A stretch of DNA of 55,267 nucleotides from Moraxella sp. (GCF_030525845.1 NZ_JAUNDY010000010.1:1-55267), one strand, 5' to 3'. Shown: positions 1-9,572, counted from the stretch's first letter. A program made the numbers and translations. Notes: generated by a model from the sequence alone, not told the origin.

Positions 1-52
1 AATCGTGCGATTTATCTCATTTTTAATTGCAAATACAAAAGTTCAACACGCC

Positions 53-964
53 CTAGGATAAACTCACAAAAAACACCATCAATATCGGCGAGATAAGATT
101 GGTAATAAACCCAAAACTAATCACTAACGGCACGATGGATACGCCCCCTGCCTGCGTCAGCGTCGGCAATGTAAAATCAAGGCTGGTAACTCCGCCAAGT
201 CCTATCGCTGCCGATGGCGAATGTTTCATGATAAACGGAATAAACAATAGTGCCAAGATTTCCCTGCCCAAATCATTTAGCAATGCCACGCTACCCCACA
301 CCGCTCCATAGGCATCTGTCATGATGGTACCAGACAAAGAATACCAACCAAAACCCGATGACAATGCCAATCCCTGACTGATTGACACGCCATCAAACAG
401 TAGTGCAAACACCACCCCAGATAGCAGGGTCGCCACCACAAAAATCACACTAATATGCAGACCTCTGCGGTTTAGTAGTGCTTGGCGTAAGCTGACCCCA
501 GACCCCCTAAGTGAAATCCCCACCAAAAATAGCAATACCATCAGCAGTATTGTGATGGTTATCTTGGGAGGATGATATGCTGACGGCAAAAATTTCGCAA
601 GCACAAAACCCACCGCCAAACACGTCATCTGAATAAGACTGCCGTGAATGCTGACGTGGGTTTTGGTCGCTGTGCTGTTTTTGGGACGATACGAAAAAGG
701 CGATAATCCATCAAAGACCCACAGCAACGCCAATCCAGAGCCAATGTTTAGCACCATCAGCACCGCCAGATATAAGGCGATGTTCGTCAGCTGTGTGTGT
801 AGGTTTTCTACCAAACCCAGCTCCAAACCAATGACCGCCAAAATCACAAACACCAAATAGCCCAAGCCACGCTCTGCAAGATGGGTGGATTTTTGGCTAT
901 TTGGCAAGAAAAATCCCACAAACATCGGCATGAGAATCAAAAACAGCGTGATAAGACCTTGCAT
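53..964 (-). CDS. lysO: LysO-type lysine exporter family membrane protein
   Basis: This is a hydrophobic integral inner-membrane protein of about 303 residues with roughly eight predicted membrane segments. It resembles the LysO/YbjE (DUF340) family, which exports L-lysine and toxic lysine analogues. The N-terminus MQGLITLFLILMPMFVGFF aligns with the start of E. coli YbjE, so I chose the ATG at 964, preceded by GGTGGG, over a GTG nine codons upstream. The family motif region around GFGWYSLSGTIMTD is present; in LysO such acidic residues in membrane segments matter for transport. The gene stands alone, followed on the same strand by nothing in the window and preceded by a zinc peptidase. Family assignment is fairly secure; the substrate is inferred from the family. 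Confidence 0.85.
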   Translation of the reverse strand: MQGLITLFLILMPMFVGFFLPNSQKSTHLAERGLGYLVFVILAVIGLELGLVENLHTQLTNIALYLAVLMVLNIGSGLALLWVFDGLSPFSYRPKNSTATKTHVSIHGSLIQMTCLAVGFVLAKFLPSAYHPPKITITILLMVLLFLVGISLRGSGVSLRQALLNRRGLHISVIFVVATLLSGVVFALLFDGVSISQGLALSSGFGWYSLSGTIMTDAYGAVWGSVALLNDLGREILALLFIPFIMKHSPSAAIGLGGVTSLDFTLPTLTQAGGVSIVPLVISFGFITNLISPILMVFFVSLS

Positions 965-1033
965 AGACCCACCAAAATACAAAAACACCACAAACGAAAT
1001 CTCTCGCTTGTCGTGTCAGCACATTAATAAAAG

Positions 1034-1061
1034 AGATTGCCGAGCAATAGTTCAGCAATCT
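1034..1061 (-). terminator. Possible terminator after the ypfJ-like gene
   Basis: AGATTGC and GCAATCT form a 7-bp stem with a 14-nt loop. On the minus strand the stem is followed by CTCTTTTATT. It lies just downstream of the zinc peptidase stop codon. The loop is long, so this is a weak call. Confidence 0.4.
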
Positions 1062-1099
1062 TAGAAATCATCGCATATCCACTTGGGGTTGATGGCATT

Positions 1100-1996
1100 T
1101 TAAATATTATTCACAGCAAAAGTATCACAAGATTGGATATCCCCAGATTCAAAACCTCGATAAAACCAACGTTTGCGTTGCTCACTGGTGCCATGCGTGA
1201 AACTATCAGGTACGCTATGACCATGTGCTTTGTGTTGTAGATAGTCATCACCGATTTTTTCGGCAGCGTCCAGTGCTTCCTCAATATCTCCTGATTGCAA
1301 AAAGCCAGTACGCTCATGGTTTTTTCTTGCCCACATGCCTGCAAAGCAGTCTGCTTGCAGTTCTTGGCGTACCGATAGACGATTGGCTGAGGCTTGGTCG
1401 ATACCCGCCTGAGCCTTGCGAACTTGACTTGATATGCCAAGCAAAGTCTGCACATGATGCCCCACCTCATGAGCGATGACGTACGCTTGTGCAAAGTCCC
1501 CCGCTTGCTCCCTGCTAGATAGTTGCGTGCTGTTGCCTTTTTCGCCACTGATACCCATTTGTCGCTTCATGTCCACAAAAAATTGTGTATCTAGGTAGAT
1601 TTTTTGGTCAGCAGGGCAATAAAAAGGTCCGCTGGCAGAGGTTGCCGACCCACAGGCAGACTGCACCGAACGAGTAAACATGACAAGCTTAGGTGGTTGA
1701 TATGTGCCGCCTAGTTTGGCAAAAATCGGCGTCCACACATCTTCGGTATCGGCAAGCACCGTTGCGACAAAATCATGACTTTCAATTTGGTCAGCCGTCT
1801 TTGTAGAAGATGTGGGCTGCTGAGTACTTTGGATTTGCTGGGTTACTCCAAGTGTCGTCTGAGGGTTGATACCAAACACCTTCCACAGCACCAACGCCAA
1901 AATAATACCACCAATGCTAATACCACCCGTTTTTTTCATGCCACCACCACGGCGGTCCTCTACATTGGTACTTTGTCTACGACCACGCCATTGCAT
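1100..1996 (-). CDS. ypfJ: YpfJ-family neutral zinc metallopeptidase
   Basis: This 298-residue protein belongs to the YpfJ/KPN_02809 family (Pfam Zn_peptidase). The N-terminus MQWRGRRQSTNVEDRR matches the conserved start of E. coli YpfJ, which fixes the start codon at 1996. A single membrane anchor lies at about residues 24-42. The zinc-binding motif HEVGHH spans residues 176-181, and the downstream ELQADCFAG segment supplies the third ligand, as usual in this fold. The catalytic domain should face the periplasm. The natural substrate is not known for this family. The gene is divergent from the carboxylesterase that begins at 2182. Confidence 0.9.
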   Translation of the reverse strand: MQWRGRRQSTNVEDRRGGGMKKTGGISIGGIILALVLWKVFGINPQTTLGVTQQIQSTQQPTSSTKTADQIESHDFVATVLADTEDVWTPIFAKLGGTYQPPKLVMFTRSVQSACGSATSASGPFYCPADQKIYLDTQFFVDMKRQMGISGEKGNSTQLSSREQAGDFAQAYVIAHEVGHHVQTLLGISSQVRKAQAGIDQASANRLSVRQELQADCFAGMWARKNHERTGFLQSGDIEEALDAAEKIGDDYLQHKAHGHSVPDSFTHGTSEQRKRWFYRGFESGDIQSCDTFAVNNI

Positions 1997-2181
1997 AATT
2001 ACCTCACACTAAAATTAACAAATCCAAAACCAAAGACCATCACGCACCATAGCCTACCGCTGGCAAAATATAAGCCAAAATAGCTATTTTTTATAAAAAT
2101 GACAAAAAACCAGTCAGCACTCACCAAAAGTTATGTATAATGATAAGCCAAACCAACATCACACACCCATACGGAGCTAAT

Positions 2182-2859
2182 ATGGATTCACTGCTACCTT
2201 TTGAGACCGTCATTCACAATCCAAAAAACAAGCCCATTACCCACGCCGTCATTTGGCTGCATGGCTTGGGGGCAAATGGACATGATTTTGTACCCATTGT
2301 ACCAGAGTTAGGTCTATCTGACGAGCTTGCGGTGCGGTTTATTTTTCCACACGCTCCGTCCATTGCTGTTACTGTCAATGGAGGCTATGTCATGCCTGCA
2401 TGGTATGACATCTTGGAGATGAACCTCGACCGCAAAGTAGACATCGACCAAATCCACGCATCAAGCGAACGCATTAATGACTTAATTGATGACCAAATCG
2501 CACAAGGCATTCCCAGCCAAAACATCATCATCGCAGGGTTTTCACAAGGTGGTGCTATCGCTTATCACAATGCCCTAACCAACACTCGTCCGCTGGCAGG
2601 GCTGTTGGCACTCTCCACCTATCTTGCCACCGCACAAGAGATTACCCAAATCCCCACCAATCACGCCATCTCCATCAATATCAATCATGGCAATTTTGAT
2701 GACGTCGTACCGTCCATCTTGGGCATGCAAGCCAAAGAAAAACTCATCAGCTTGGGGTTAACCCCAGAATTTCACACGTATGACATGGCTCATCAAGTAT
2801 GTATCCAGCAGATTAAAGACATCGGTGGGTGGATAAATAATCTATTTAACAAAAACTAA
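2182..2859 (+). CDS. Carboxylesterase/phospholipase, alpha/beta hydrolase
   Basis: This is a cytosolic serine hydrolase of about 225 residues in the phospholipase/carboxylesterase family (Pfam Abhydrolase_2), the family of Pseudomonas EstB and eukaryotic acyl-protein thioesterases. The oxyanion-hole motif WLHGLGANGHDF lies near residues 25-36 and the nucleophile elbow GFSQGG has Ser121. An Asp in GNFDDVVP and a His in MAHQVC complete the triad. I chose the ATG at 2182 because CGGAG sits five bases upstream; the earlier ATG at 2140 would add 14 residues that are not family-like. The stop overlaps the end of the convergent lipoprotein gene by four bases. The physiological substrate cannot be told from sequence. 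Confidence 0.88.
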   Translation: MDSLLPFETVIHNPKNKPITHAVIWLHGLGANGHDFVPIVPELGLSDELAVRFIFPHAPSIAVTVNGGYVMPAWYDILEMNLDRKVDIDQIHASSERINDLIDDQIAQGIPSQNIIIAGFSQGGAIAYHNALTNTRPLAGLLALSTYLATAQEITQIPTNHAISININHGNFDDVVPSILGMQAKEKLISLGLTPEFHTYDMAHQVCIQQIKDIGGWINNLFNKN

Positions 2860-3368
2860 CCACCAACAATATCAAGTGGCGTATCATCACACGCTACTTG
2901 ATAGATGGTATTTGCTCCCCGAAAAATATAGACCACGTAGGGACTATCCAAAAGCGGATTGATGTGATGGCTTGCACTCTTGACCTTAGCCAGCACCATC
3001 AGGCCATCTTGACGAGATAACACATGTTCTATGTCTGACTTATCCAGCGACAGAGCATTGACCCCAAAATACTCCCACGCCTTATCCACACTTATCTCAT
3101 CGAGCATTTCAGGTGCGTCCCATGTCGTGCTTGCCGTGCTCGGCTCTTTCATTTGCATGACAAAACGACCATCTTGCTGGCTAATCTTAATTTGAGCAAG
3201 TGCTGTTTTATCAATGGTATAACACCCTTCAAAATGAGCCGTATCCCCCACATTGGCCTCATCAACATTTGTATTGGTAGCACGACTACACGCACCAACA
3301 ACAAGACACAATATTGATACCGACAAAAGGGCAGATATTTTTATAAATGACAGCTGTTTTAATGACAT
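2856..3368 (-). CDS. Hypothetical lipoprotein
   Basis: I do not recognise this 170-residue protein. Residues 1-27 form a lipoprotein signal peptide with the lipobox VVGAC, so the mature protein should be lipidated on Cys27. The rest is soluble and acidic, with no transmembrane segment, and contains only one more cysteine pair candidate near the C-terminus (VACDDTP). It follows trmL on the same strand after a 40-base gap and may be transcribed with it. It ends tail-to-tail with the carboxylesterase gene, with a four-base overlap. No function can be assigned. Confidence 0.75.
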   Translation of the reverse strand: MSLKQLSFIKISALLSVSILCLVVGACSRATNTNVDEANVGDTAHFEGCYTIDKTALAQIKISQQDGRFVMQMKEPSTASTTWDAPEMLDEISVDKAWEYFGVNALSLDKSDIEHVLSRQDGLMVLAKVKSASHHINPLLDSPYVVYIFRGANTIYQVACDDTPLDIVGG

Positions 3369-3408
3369 AAATTTCTCAATACAGATGGCAGGTATGACAA
3401 TCTAGGCA

Positions 3409-3939
3409 TTATTCTGAGCGACTAGACAAACGATGATAACCAACGCTCTCCCCCACATCTCCCACAAAACCAAGCTGTCGCCATACCTCATATAGGCAAA
3501 TTGCTACACTGTTTGACAGGTTTAGACTGCGAGAATCAAAAAGCATGGGAAGTCTTAGCCAGTTATCCGCTCCAATATCATCACGCACATCGCTAGGCAA
3601 ACCGTCCGTCTCCGAGCCAAACACCAGTGCCACCGAGCCGTCTACTGCATTAAAATCATAATCATAAAACGGCTTGCTAAATTTGGTGGTCATCGCCACG
3701 ATGGTCTTCACCCCCTGCACAGCCAAGTACGCACGGCACGCCTGCCAATTTTCATGAACCTGCATGTCAGCGTATTCATGATAATCCAGTCCTGCACGTT
3801 TTAATTTTTTGTCGTCCAAATCAAACGCCAGTGGCTTAACAAGATGTAACTTCGCCCCAGTATTGGCACATAGACGAATGGCATTGCCAGTATTGTTGGG
3901 AATTTTTGGGGTATATAGAACGATGTGGATTTGCTTCAT
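3409..3939 (-). CDS. trmL: tRNA (cytidine/uridine-2'-O-)-methyltransferase TrmL
   Basis: TrmL is a SPOUT methyltransferase that 2'-O-methylates the wobble nucleotide 34 of tRNA-Leu isoacceptors, using SAM. The 176-residue length is typical for this minimal, one-domain family. The knot motifs are visible: NTGNAIRLCANTGA near residues 16-29, VFGSETDGLP near 111-120, and the family-defining LNLSNSVAI near 139-147. One of the expected substrates, a tRNA-Leu, is encoded in this same window at 27495, although that is probably coincidence. The gene lies 15 bases downstream of hemW on the same strand, so trmL, hemW and rhlB probably form one operon. Confidence 0.93.
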   Translation of the reverse strand: MKQIHIVLYTPKIPNNTGNAIRLCANTGAKLHLVKPLAFDLDDKKLKRAGLDYHEYADMQVHENWQACRAYLAVQGVKTIVAMTTKFSKPFYDYDFNAVDGSVALVFGSETDGLPSDVRDDIGADNWLRLPMLFDSRSLNLSNSVAICLYEVWRQLGFVGDVGESVGYHRLSSRSE

Positions 3940-3954
3940 GGGTCTAAAATCTAA

Positions 3955-5136
3955 TTATAAAAACGCACGCACCAGATGATTCACATAACGAAACCCCATC
4001 TTAGTCGGTGCCAAAATATCAGGGCGAAATACCATAAACCCTTGATGTTGTAGAGGAAGTAGCTCATTATCGATGGTACTAACAAGCAATCCTGTCCGCT
4101 CCTCAAAAGTGGTCGTGCTTACCCCATCTGCCAGACGTAGTGCATTCATCATGAATTCAAACGGCAAATCCTCTTCGGCAATCCGATGAAATTGTACCAT
4201 CTTTGGTGTTTTGTCATAAGATAAATAATCTTTGGGGAGGCGTGACTTGGCATAACGATACACCCCATCAGCATGCTCATCGTGATTGAGCAGTGTGATT
4301 TTGCCATGTCCGCCCGCACCGATTGCCAAATAGTCGCCAAACTGCCAATAATTCATGTTATGGCGACATGGCTTATCATCTGCTCCCACCCATGCCGACA
4401 CTTCATAATTGGTAAAGCCTGCCTGTATCAAGCATTCACGCCCCACATGTTCGATTTTTTCAAGTTCATCTTCGCTGGGTAAATCAGGCGGACTGCGATA
4501 AAATGCCGTATTTGGCTCGATGGTTAGCTGATACCACGAAATATGACTAGCCCCCAAAGACAATGCCGTCTCAATATCACGTCTTGCCATCTGATGGGTC
4601 TGCATGGGTAGTCCATGCATTAGGTCGACATTGATACGCTCAAACCCAGCACTTTTGGCATGACAAATAGCATTCATTGCCTCATCAGTACCATGCACCC
4701 TACCAAGTCGTGATAGTGCTTGATTGTCAAATGACTGCACACCCAGCGATAAACGGTTGATACCAAGCGATAAATATTCATCAAAGGGGGCATGTTCTAG
4801 CGTACCAGGATTGGCCTCTATGGTAATCTCAATATCAGAAACAAACTCAAAAATATCACGCAGTCCTGCAAACAGCACACGATACTCATGCACAGGCAGT
4901 AGTGATGGCGTTCCCCCACCGATAAAAATACTTTGAATAGCCCTGCCTTGCACAAAACCCACCTGAGACTTAGCATCAGCAAGTAGTGCCTTTACATACT
5001 CGGCAAAGGGGACGTGAGTAGGCAGGGTATGTGAATTAAAATCACAGTAATCGCATTTTTTGACACACCACGGAATATGAACATACAACGACAACGGTAT
5101 GTTTTTGGGGTCAAGCACTAAATTATGTTCATTCAT
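3955..5136 (-). CDS. hemW: Radical SAM heme chaperone HemW
   Basis: HemW is a radical SAM protein that binds heme and delivers it to respiratory proteins. It resembles, but is not, coproporphyrinogen dehydrogenase HemN. The 4Fe-4S motif CVKKCDYCDF (Cys24, 28, 31) follows YVHIPW, as in HemW rather than HemN. A glycine-rich SAM-binding segment (FIGGGTPSLL) follows, and the C-terminal HemN-type domain is complete. I chose the ATG at 5136; the frame also has a TTG at 5160. With the ATG, the start overlaps the end of rhlB by eight bases, which suggests translational coupling. A clear Shine-Dalgarno sequence is missing, consistent with coupling. Confidence 0.9.
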   Translation of the reverse strand: MNEHNLVLDPKNIPLSLYVHIPWCVKKCDYCDFNSHTLPTHVPFAEYVKALLADAKSQVGFVQGRAIQSIFIGGGTPSLLPVHEYRVLFAGLRDIFEFVSDIEITIEANPGTLEHAPFDEYLSLGINRLSLGVQSFDNQALSRLGRVHGTDEAMNAICHAKSAGFERINVDLMHGLPMQTHQMARRDIETALSLGASHISWYQLTIEPNTAFYRSPPDLPSEDELEKIEHVGRECLIQAGFTNYEVSAWVGADDKPCRHNMNYWQFGDYLAIGAGGHGKITLLNHDEHADGVYRYAKSRLPKDYLSYDKTPKMVQFHRIAEEDLPFEFMMNALRLADGVSTTTFEERTGLLVSTIDNELLPLQHQGFMVFRPDILAPTKMGFRYVNHLVRAFL

Positions 5137-6307
5137 TGGGCGATGTGCTATTTTCGTCAAATTGTACTAGGTCAAACTTCACACCCAAGTGCTTTTCAAT
5201 CAAGGGTAGATTAAAGGCATCGTCCTCACCCACTAAGCTGATAGACACGCCAGTTTGCCCTGCCCTACCTGTTCGACCAATGCGATGAACATAATCATCT
5301 GGAATCTCTGGCAAGGTGTAATTAATGACATGCGAAACATCATCGACATGTATGCCACGCCCTGCCACATCTGTCGCCACAAGGATATTTACCTCGCCCG
5401 CCTTAAAGCGTTTTAGGTAACGCTCTCTTTTGGCTTGTGCCACATCGCCTGATAACATGGTCAGCTCAAAATGCTTATGCAGATTATCATACAAGCGTCT
5501 TACTTGGTCTTTGCGATTGGCAAAAATGATGACTTTTTTAACGTCCTTATCCCCCAAAATTTGCTTAATGGCAGTTAATTTTTGGCGATTGGTCAGTAAG
5601 TAGAATTTTTGTGTGATGTTTTGGTTGGTGCGAGTTTCTGGGGCGATTTCCACAAAAGTCGGTTGATATAGCCAACGATACGCCAAATTCATCACATCGG
5701 CATTAAATGTCGCCGAAAATAGCAGACTTTGACGATGAGTGTTGGGTGGCATTTTGCGAATTAGGCGTTTGACATCAGGAATAAAGCCCATATCAAGCAT
5801 TCTGTCAGCCTCATCAAGCACCAACACTTCCACCCTATCTAAAAATAGCACGCCTTTTTGCACCCAATCAATGATCCGACCAGGTGTACCAATTAAAATA
5901 TCAAGCGGACGACGAGTAAGTTCACGTTCTTGCTTGTCATAGTCTGCACCGCCTGTCATGCAGATGGCATGCAAATCACTAAACCGAATCAACTCTCGAC
6001 AATCACTGTGAATCTGCTGTGCCAGCTCTCGTGTCGGTGCCAAAATCAACGCTCGTGGCTCGCCCAAATACCGCACCTCATCATGTGCAAAAGGGTAACT
6101 TAAAAGACGCTCAATGATGGTAATTAAAAAGGTTGCCGTCTTTCCTGTGCCTGTTTGTGCCTGTCCGATGGCATCTTGACCTGCCAGCGTATGTGGCAAA
6201 ATCTGTGCCTGAATGGGGGTCAGCTCTCCGAACCCCAGTGCCAAAACAGCTTTTTGAACAGAGGTTGATAATGGCAAGTCGTCAAATTTGGTAAATTGCT
6301 GAGTCAA
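5129..6307 (-). CDS. rhlB: DEAD-box RNA helicase, RhlB-like
   Basis: This is an ATP-dependent RNA helicase of 392 residues. All core motifs are present in order: the Q-motif region ELTPIQAQ, Walker A AQTGTGKT, PTRELAQQ, TPGR, the DEAD box in VLDEADRMLD, SAT in LFSATF, and HRIGRTGRAG near the C-terminus. The short length and absence of a long basic C-terminal tail favour RhlB over RhlE or DeaD. RhlB works in mRNA decay and, in many proteobacteria, with RNase E; that partner is not in this window. The gene leads a likely operon with hemW and trmL. The helicase identity is certain; the RhlB subgroup is less so. Confidence 0.85.
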   Translation of the reverse strand: MTQQFTKFDDLPLSTSVQKAVLALGFGELTPIQAQILPHTLAGQDAIGQAQTGTGKTATFLITIIERLLSYPFAHDEVRYLGEPRALILAPTRELAQQIHSDCRELIRFSDLHAICMTGGADYDKQERELTRRPLDILIGTPGRIIDWVQKGVLFLDRVEVLVLDEADRMLDMGFIPDVKRLIRKMPPNTHRQSLLFSATFNADVMNLAYRWLYQPTFVEIAPETRTNQNITQKFYLLTNRQKLTAIKQILGDKDVKKVIIFANRKDQVRRLYDNLHKHFELTMLSGDVAQAKRERYLKRFKAGEVNILVATDVAGRGIHVDDVSHVINYTLPEIPDDYVHRIGRTGRAGQTGVSISLVGEDDAFNLPLIEKHLGVKFDLVQFDENSTSPNE

Positions 6308-6355
6308 GGGATAATCCTATGAGTGTTAGATATCAAATTGAGCAAGAAATATTAG

Positions 6356-6757
6356 TCAGTTATCCAAATCATTAAAGCACGACAAAAAGGAAGCATTGAC
6401 CGCTTGACTGATAAAGCTCTCTTTATCTTCTCGGTCGTCATAGACAGGCATTTTGTAGATGACGCTTAGTCCATTATTCCAAGTCTCATCAATAAACGCC
6501 ACCAAATCTTGATCCTTAAAATTTTTTTCGATTTTTTTGAGTTCTTTGGCAAGATTTTTTTTGGCCTTTTCTTTGTCCACGCCATTTTGACGGTCAATCG
6601 CCATCTCATACACGCCACTACTGGCAAGCATGCAGATACCTGCGATTTCTTCTTGTCTAATTTCTTCATCAGCTGATAGCACCAATGCCGAATGTGCCAC
6701 ACCTGATATGCCTAGCACAGCAAGCAGGACAAATGTTTTTTGACGTAGTTTATGCAT
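6356..6757 (-). CDS. Small secreted protein of unknown function
   Basis: I do not recognise this protein of about 133 residues. I chose the ATG at 6757, with GGA six bases upstream, because it places a good Sec signal peptide at the N-terminus (MHKLRQKTFVLLAVLGISG then AHSA). A longer frame upstream would bury that signal. The mature part is charged and helix-rich, with a Lys-rich stretch (KEKAKKNLAKELKKIEK) that could form a coiled coil, and two cysteines that could form a periplasmic disulfide. It follows nudC on the same strand after 67 bases. Confidence 0.65.
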   Translation of the reverse strand: MHKLRQKTFVLLAVLGISGVAHSALVLSADEEIRQEEIAGICMLASSGVYEMAIDRQNGVDKEKAKKNLAKELKKIEKNFKDQDLVAFIDETWNNGLSVIYKMPVYDDREDKESFISQAVNASFLSCFNDLDN

Positions 6758-6824
6758 AATCATTCCAAAATAAAATATATCATATCTATGTTGCCTTGTG
6801 CTGGTTTGTGTTGCCAAGACCATT

Positions 6825-7676
6825 TTAAATGCGTAAGTCTTTTGGTGCAGACACATCTTTTTGTAGTGCTTTACAAATCAGAGAAAAAGCAATCGTACCC
6901 TTCTTAGGGATAGCAGGTAAATCATCACAATCAAAGAATCTAGCATGAACAAGCTCCTTTTCATCTATCATGATTTCTCCTGACTCATACTGTGCCAAAA
7001 ACCCCAACATAAGATTGGTGGGATAAGGCCACGCTTGACTTTGGATATAGCGAAGACCGCCCACTCTTAGACCTGTCTCCTCCATCACTTCTCGATGTAT
7101 CGCCATCTCCACACTCTCGCCCGCCTCCATAAAACCCGCAATCAGCCCATACATACCAGATGAAAGATGGCGACGATGTTTGGCGAGCAGGATTTGTGTT
7201 TTGCCTGTTTGAGGACAAAGACGAGTTATCGCAACAATCACGCAAGGCTGAATTTGTGGATAAAAACGTAATTGGCACGCAGGACAAATCATGGCATGCT
7301 CATGATGATGGACATAGGTTCTTGTCCCACATACGCCACAAAACTGATGAGTCTTTTGCCAAAGCAGAAGTTGAATGCCTGATGAAATTTCATGAGCCTC
7401 TTGCCAACTCATGGACGTAATGGCATGACGATAAGGAACAAACTCGCCCCCATCACAAATCAGCTCTCCCACCAAACGCCTATCTACCGCCCTAATGTGA
7501 TGATACTCATCATCAAAATGATGAAGCCTAACTACACCCAGCTGTCCATCTAGTACCGACCAATCCAACGCACTACCATCAAAGGCATGGGGCTTACCAT
7601 GAAAACAAAAAACACGCTCACCATCTAACACCCAAATCTTAGGTGTACTTGATGGTGGCGTATTTTTATGATTCAA
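6825..7676 (-). CDS. nudC: NAD-capped RNA hydrolase/NADH pyrophosphatase NudC
   Basis: NudC hydrolyses NAD(H) and removes NAD caps from RNA 5' ends. The 283-residue protein has the zinc ribbon (CGVCGTRT and CPACQLRF), the complete Nudix box GFMEAGESVEMAIHREVMEE ending in TGL, and the NudC signature SQAWPYPTN after it. These together separate NudC from other Nudix enzymes. Translation appears to start at a TTG (7674-7676), because AAGG lies six bases upstream and no ATG precedes the zinc ribbon in a sensible position. That RBS overlaps the stop codon of the upstream ChpA-like gene, so the two are probably translationally coupled. Confidence 0.9.
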   Translation of the reverse strand: MNHKNTPPSSTPKIWVLDGERVFCFHGKPHAFDGSALDWSVLDGQLGVVRLHHFDDEYHHIRAVDRRLVGELICDGGEFVPYRHAITSMSWQEAHEISSGIQLLLWQKTHQFCGVCGTRTYVHHHEHAMICPACQLRFYPQIQPCVIVAITRLCPQTGKTQILLAKHRRHLSSGMYGLIAGFMEAGESVEMAIHREVMEETGLRVGGLRYIQSQAWPYPTNLMLGFLAQYESGEIMIDEKELVHARFFDCDDLPAIPKKGTIAFSLICKALQKDVSAPKDLRI

Positions 7677-7685
7677 AGCAGCGCC

Positions 7686-9383
7686 TTATGCAACCAGCTG
7701 ATTTAAGCTGTTTTGGCTAATCAGAATGCTTTGCTCGTTACTTGGGCGATTTTCTTCAAAATTCTCAAATTCATAATCTGCCGACACCAACACATCAGCC
7801 CATGCGTTACTGATTCTGACAAGCTCACTGTCAGGCGAAGTTCTGATTTTATCAAGCAATCCATTATCCAAGCGACGTGCCAACAGATACAGCTGAGATG
7901 CCGTTGCTGATAAACGTAAGAACGCTGCCGCACCTGCCACCTGACGAATCATTTCAGCAGTATTTTGCAAGTGCAAAGCATCACGATTTTCATCCGCCAA
8001 ATAATCTGTGAGTGCTAACGTCGCTGCGGTAAGATTGCTTCTGGCTTCTTTGACTAGCGTCTCATAAGAAGTATCTAGTTGGTGCAAAGAAATCTCACGG
8101 TTATGTAGTGGCAACTTAACCGCACCAGGTGTATGGCTTTTTGCTAGGAAGATGGAGGCATTTTCTGCCACCAATAGCTTATCTAGGAACATATCTAGCT
8201 CTTCAAGCGTTGGATTTTGCCAATCAGCAACTTGTGCCGAAGCCTCAGTTAAGGCTTGGCTTGCGTCAGTTAATTCCAGCAAAAACATGGTTTTAGACAG
8301 CATGTCTAATTCGGTAGAGATGTCGCCAATGCTGACTGACTCACCAATTTCGCCCACACCATTAATGGCACGCACGAACTGATCTACTTTTTGTTTGATT
8401 TCTTCTATTTGTTCTTGGATAAGCTCATTAAGTGTATCAATAATCTCACGGTTTGGACCGAATAAGAAACGTTGCATTTCGCCAAATTTAGCATCGCTGA
8501 CTTTATTTAAGGCATACTTTTGATTTGCTAAGATGGCAAATTCTTTATCTTTGTTGCAAGCAAAACTTACCATTTCCGCAAAACGGCGATCCTCGATGGG
8601 TAGGTAATCAGAGAACTGCTGTTCTAGATACACCAAAATACGTTTTTTGGCGTGCGACAATGGCAGTTCACTTGCTACATTATGCGTGATGGTTTTTGCT
8701 GATTGCCAAAATAGGGTATCAGAATGTTCTGCAATCAATGCACATGCCTTTGCCATGCCATCAAGCTTTTGGCGGTCTGCCTCAGAGAGGGCATTTTCAT
8801 ACTCCAATATCACAGACAGACCCGCACGATACGCCTGAGTGAGAGCTCGACTGTTTAGTGATAACGAATTCAAAGAAGTATAATTTGCCTTAGGGTCAGA
8901 GATGATGACGCTATTGATGTTTTGTTTGAGGGTGGTTGCGTCCATTGCAGGCTGCCCCAAATGCTCGCCTAGTTTATTAATGATAGGCAACAGCAAGGCA
9001 GGTTCGGGTGTTTCTTTTAACAAAACAAATTCCACATAACGGTCAAGTAGCATGACCGCCTCTGAGATGTCCGTCATCAGCACTTCATTTTCGTCTTCAT
9101 CGCCATCTGCATTGGCGTGAAGCGTGGTATAAGCCTTAGATAAATATTCTGCCAACAAACTGGCACCATTAAAAGAGATAAGCTTAAAGACAGCAGAGAG
9201 CTGTGTTAGGTTATTTGCCGAGTCCAAAAGCAGTGGTGCTTGGTCAGGGTCATCATAAAACTCACGCAAATGCACCTCGGCATCTTTTAGCACCGAATTG
9301 ATTTCATTGTGCAAAATATGAAGTGATGACAAGTCAAAATTGGTTGCAGTTTTAGCTGATTGAGTCATAAAAGCCCTACTCAT
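7686..9383 (-). CDS. ChpA/PilL N-terminal-domain-like protein without kinase
   Basis: This 565-residue soluble protein resembles the N-terminal region of the ChpA/PilL type IV pilus chemotaxis histidine kinase, for example the segment with a conserved NGASLLAEYL-like motif at about residues 70-80. It has several helical-bundle repeats of the kind seen in degenerate Hpt domains. It lacks the H-box, the ATP-binding domain, the CheW domain and the receiver domain of full ChpA. A second possible start, the ATG at 9368, has TAGGG five bases upstream and may be the true start. The gene sits between the rnhA-dnaQ fusion and nudC, with no pil genes nearby. Function is unknown; the similarity is from reading the sequence. 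Confidence 0.6.
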   Translation of the reverse strand: MSRAFMTQSAKTATNFDLSSLHILHNEINSVLKDAEVHLREFYDDPDQAPLLLDSANNLTQLSAVFKLISFNGASLLAEYLSKAYTTLHANADGDEDENEVLMTDISEAVMLLDRYVEFVLLKETPEPALLLPIINKLGEHLGQPAMDATTLKQNINSVIISDPKANYTSLNSLSLNSRALTQAYRAGLSVILEYENALSEADRQKLDGMAKACALIAEHSDTLFWQSAKTITHNVASELPLSHAKKRILVYLEQQFSDYLPIEDRRFAEMVSFACNKDKEFAILANQKYALNKVSDAKFGEMQRFLFGPNREIIDTLNELIQEQIEEIKQKVDQFVRAINGVGEIGESVSIGDISTELDMLSKTMFLLELTDASQALTEASAQVADWQNPTLEELDMFLDKLLVAENASIFLAKSHTPGAVKLPLHNREISLHQLDTSYETLVKEARSNLTAATLALTDYLADENRDALHLQNTAEMIRQVAGAAAFLRLSATASQLYLLARRLDNGLLDKIRTSPDSELVRISNAWADVLVSADYEFENFEENRPSNEQSILISQNSLNQLVA

Positions 9384-9572
9384 TTTATAAGTCTATTAGT
9401 AGCCGTACATTTAATCATGTTTAGCAAAAATTAGCAAGTAGATTATGAAAATACCCACCAAATATCTGATAAACCATCAAAATTTTACCATCATAATAAA
9501 AATTGCCGCATCGTGATTTGGTGCATTATGCCAGCGTGTTTTTGGTCACACCAAATCACCTCAAACAAACAC

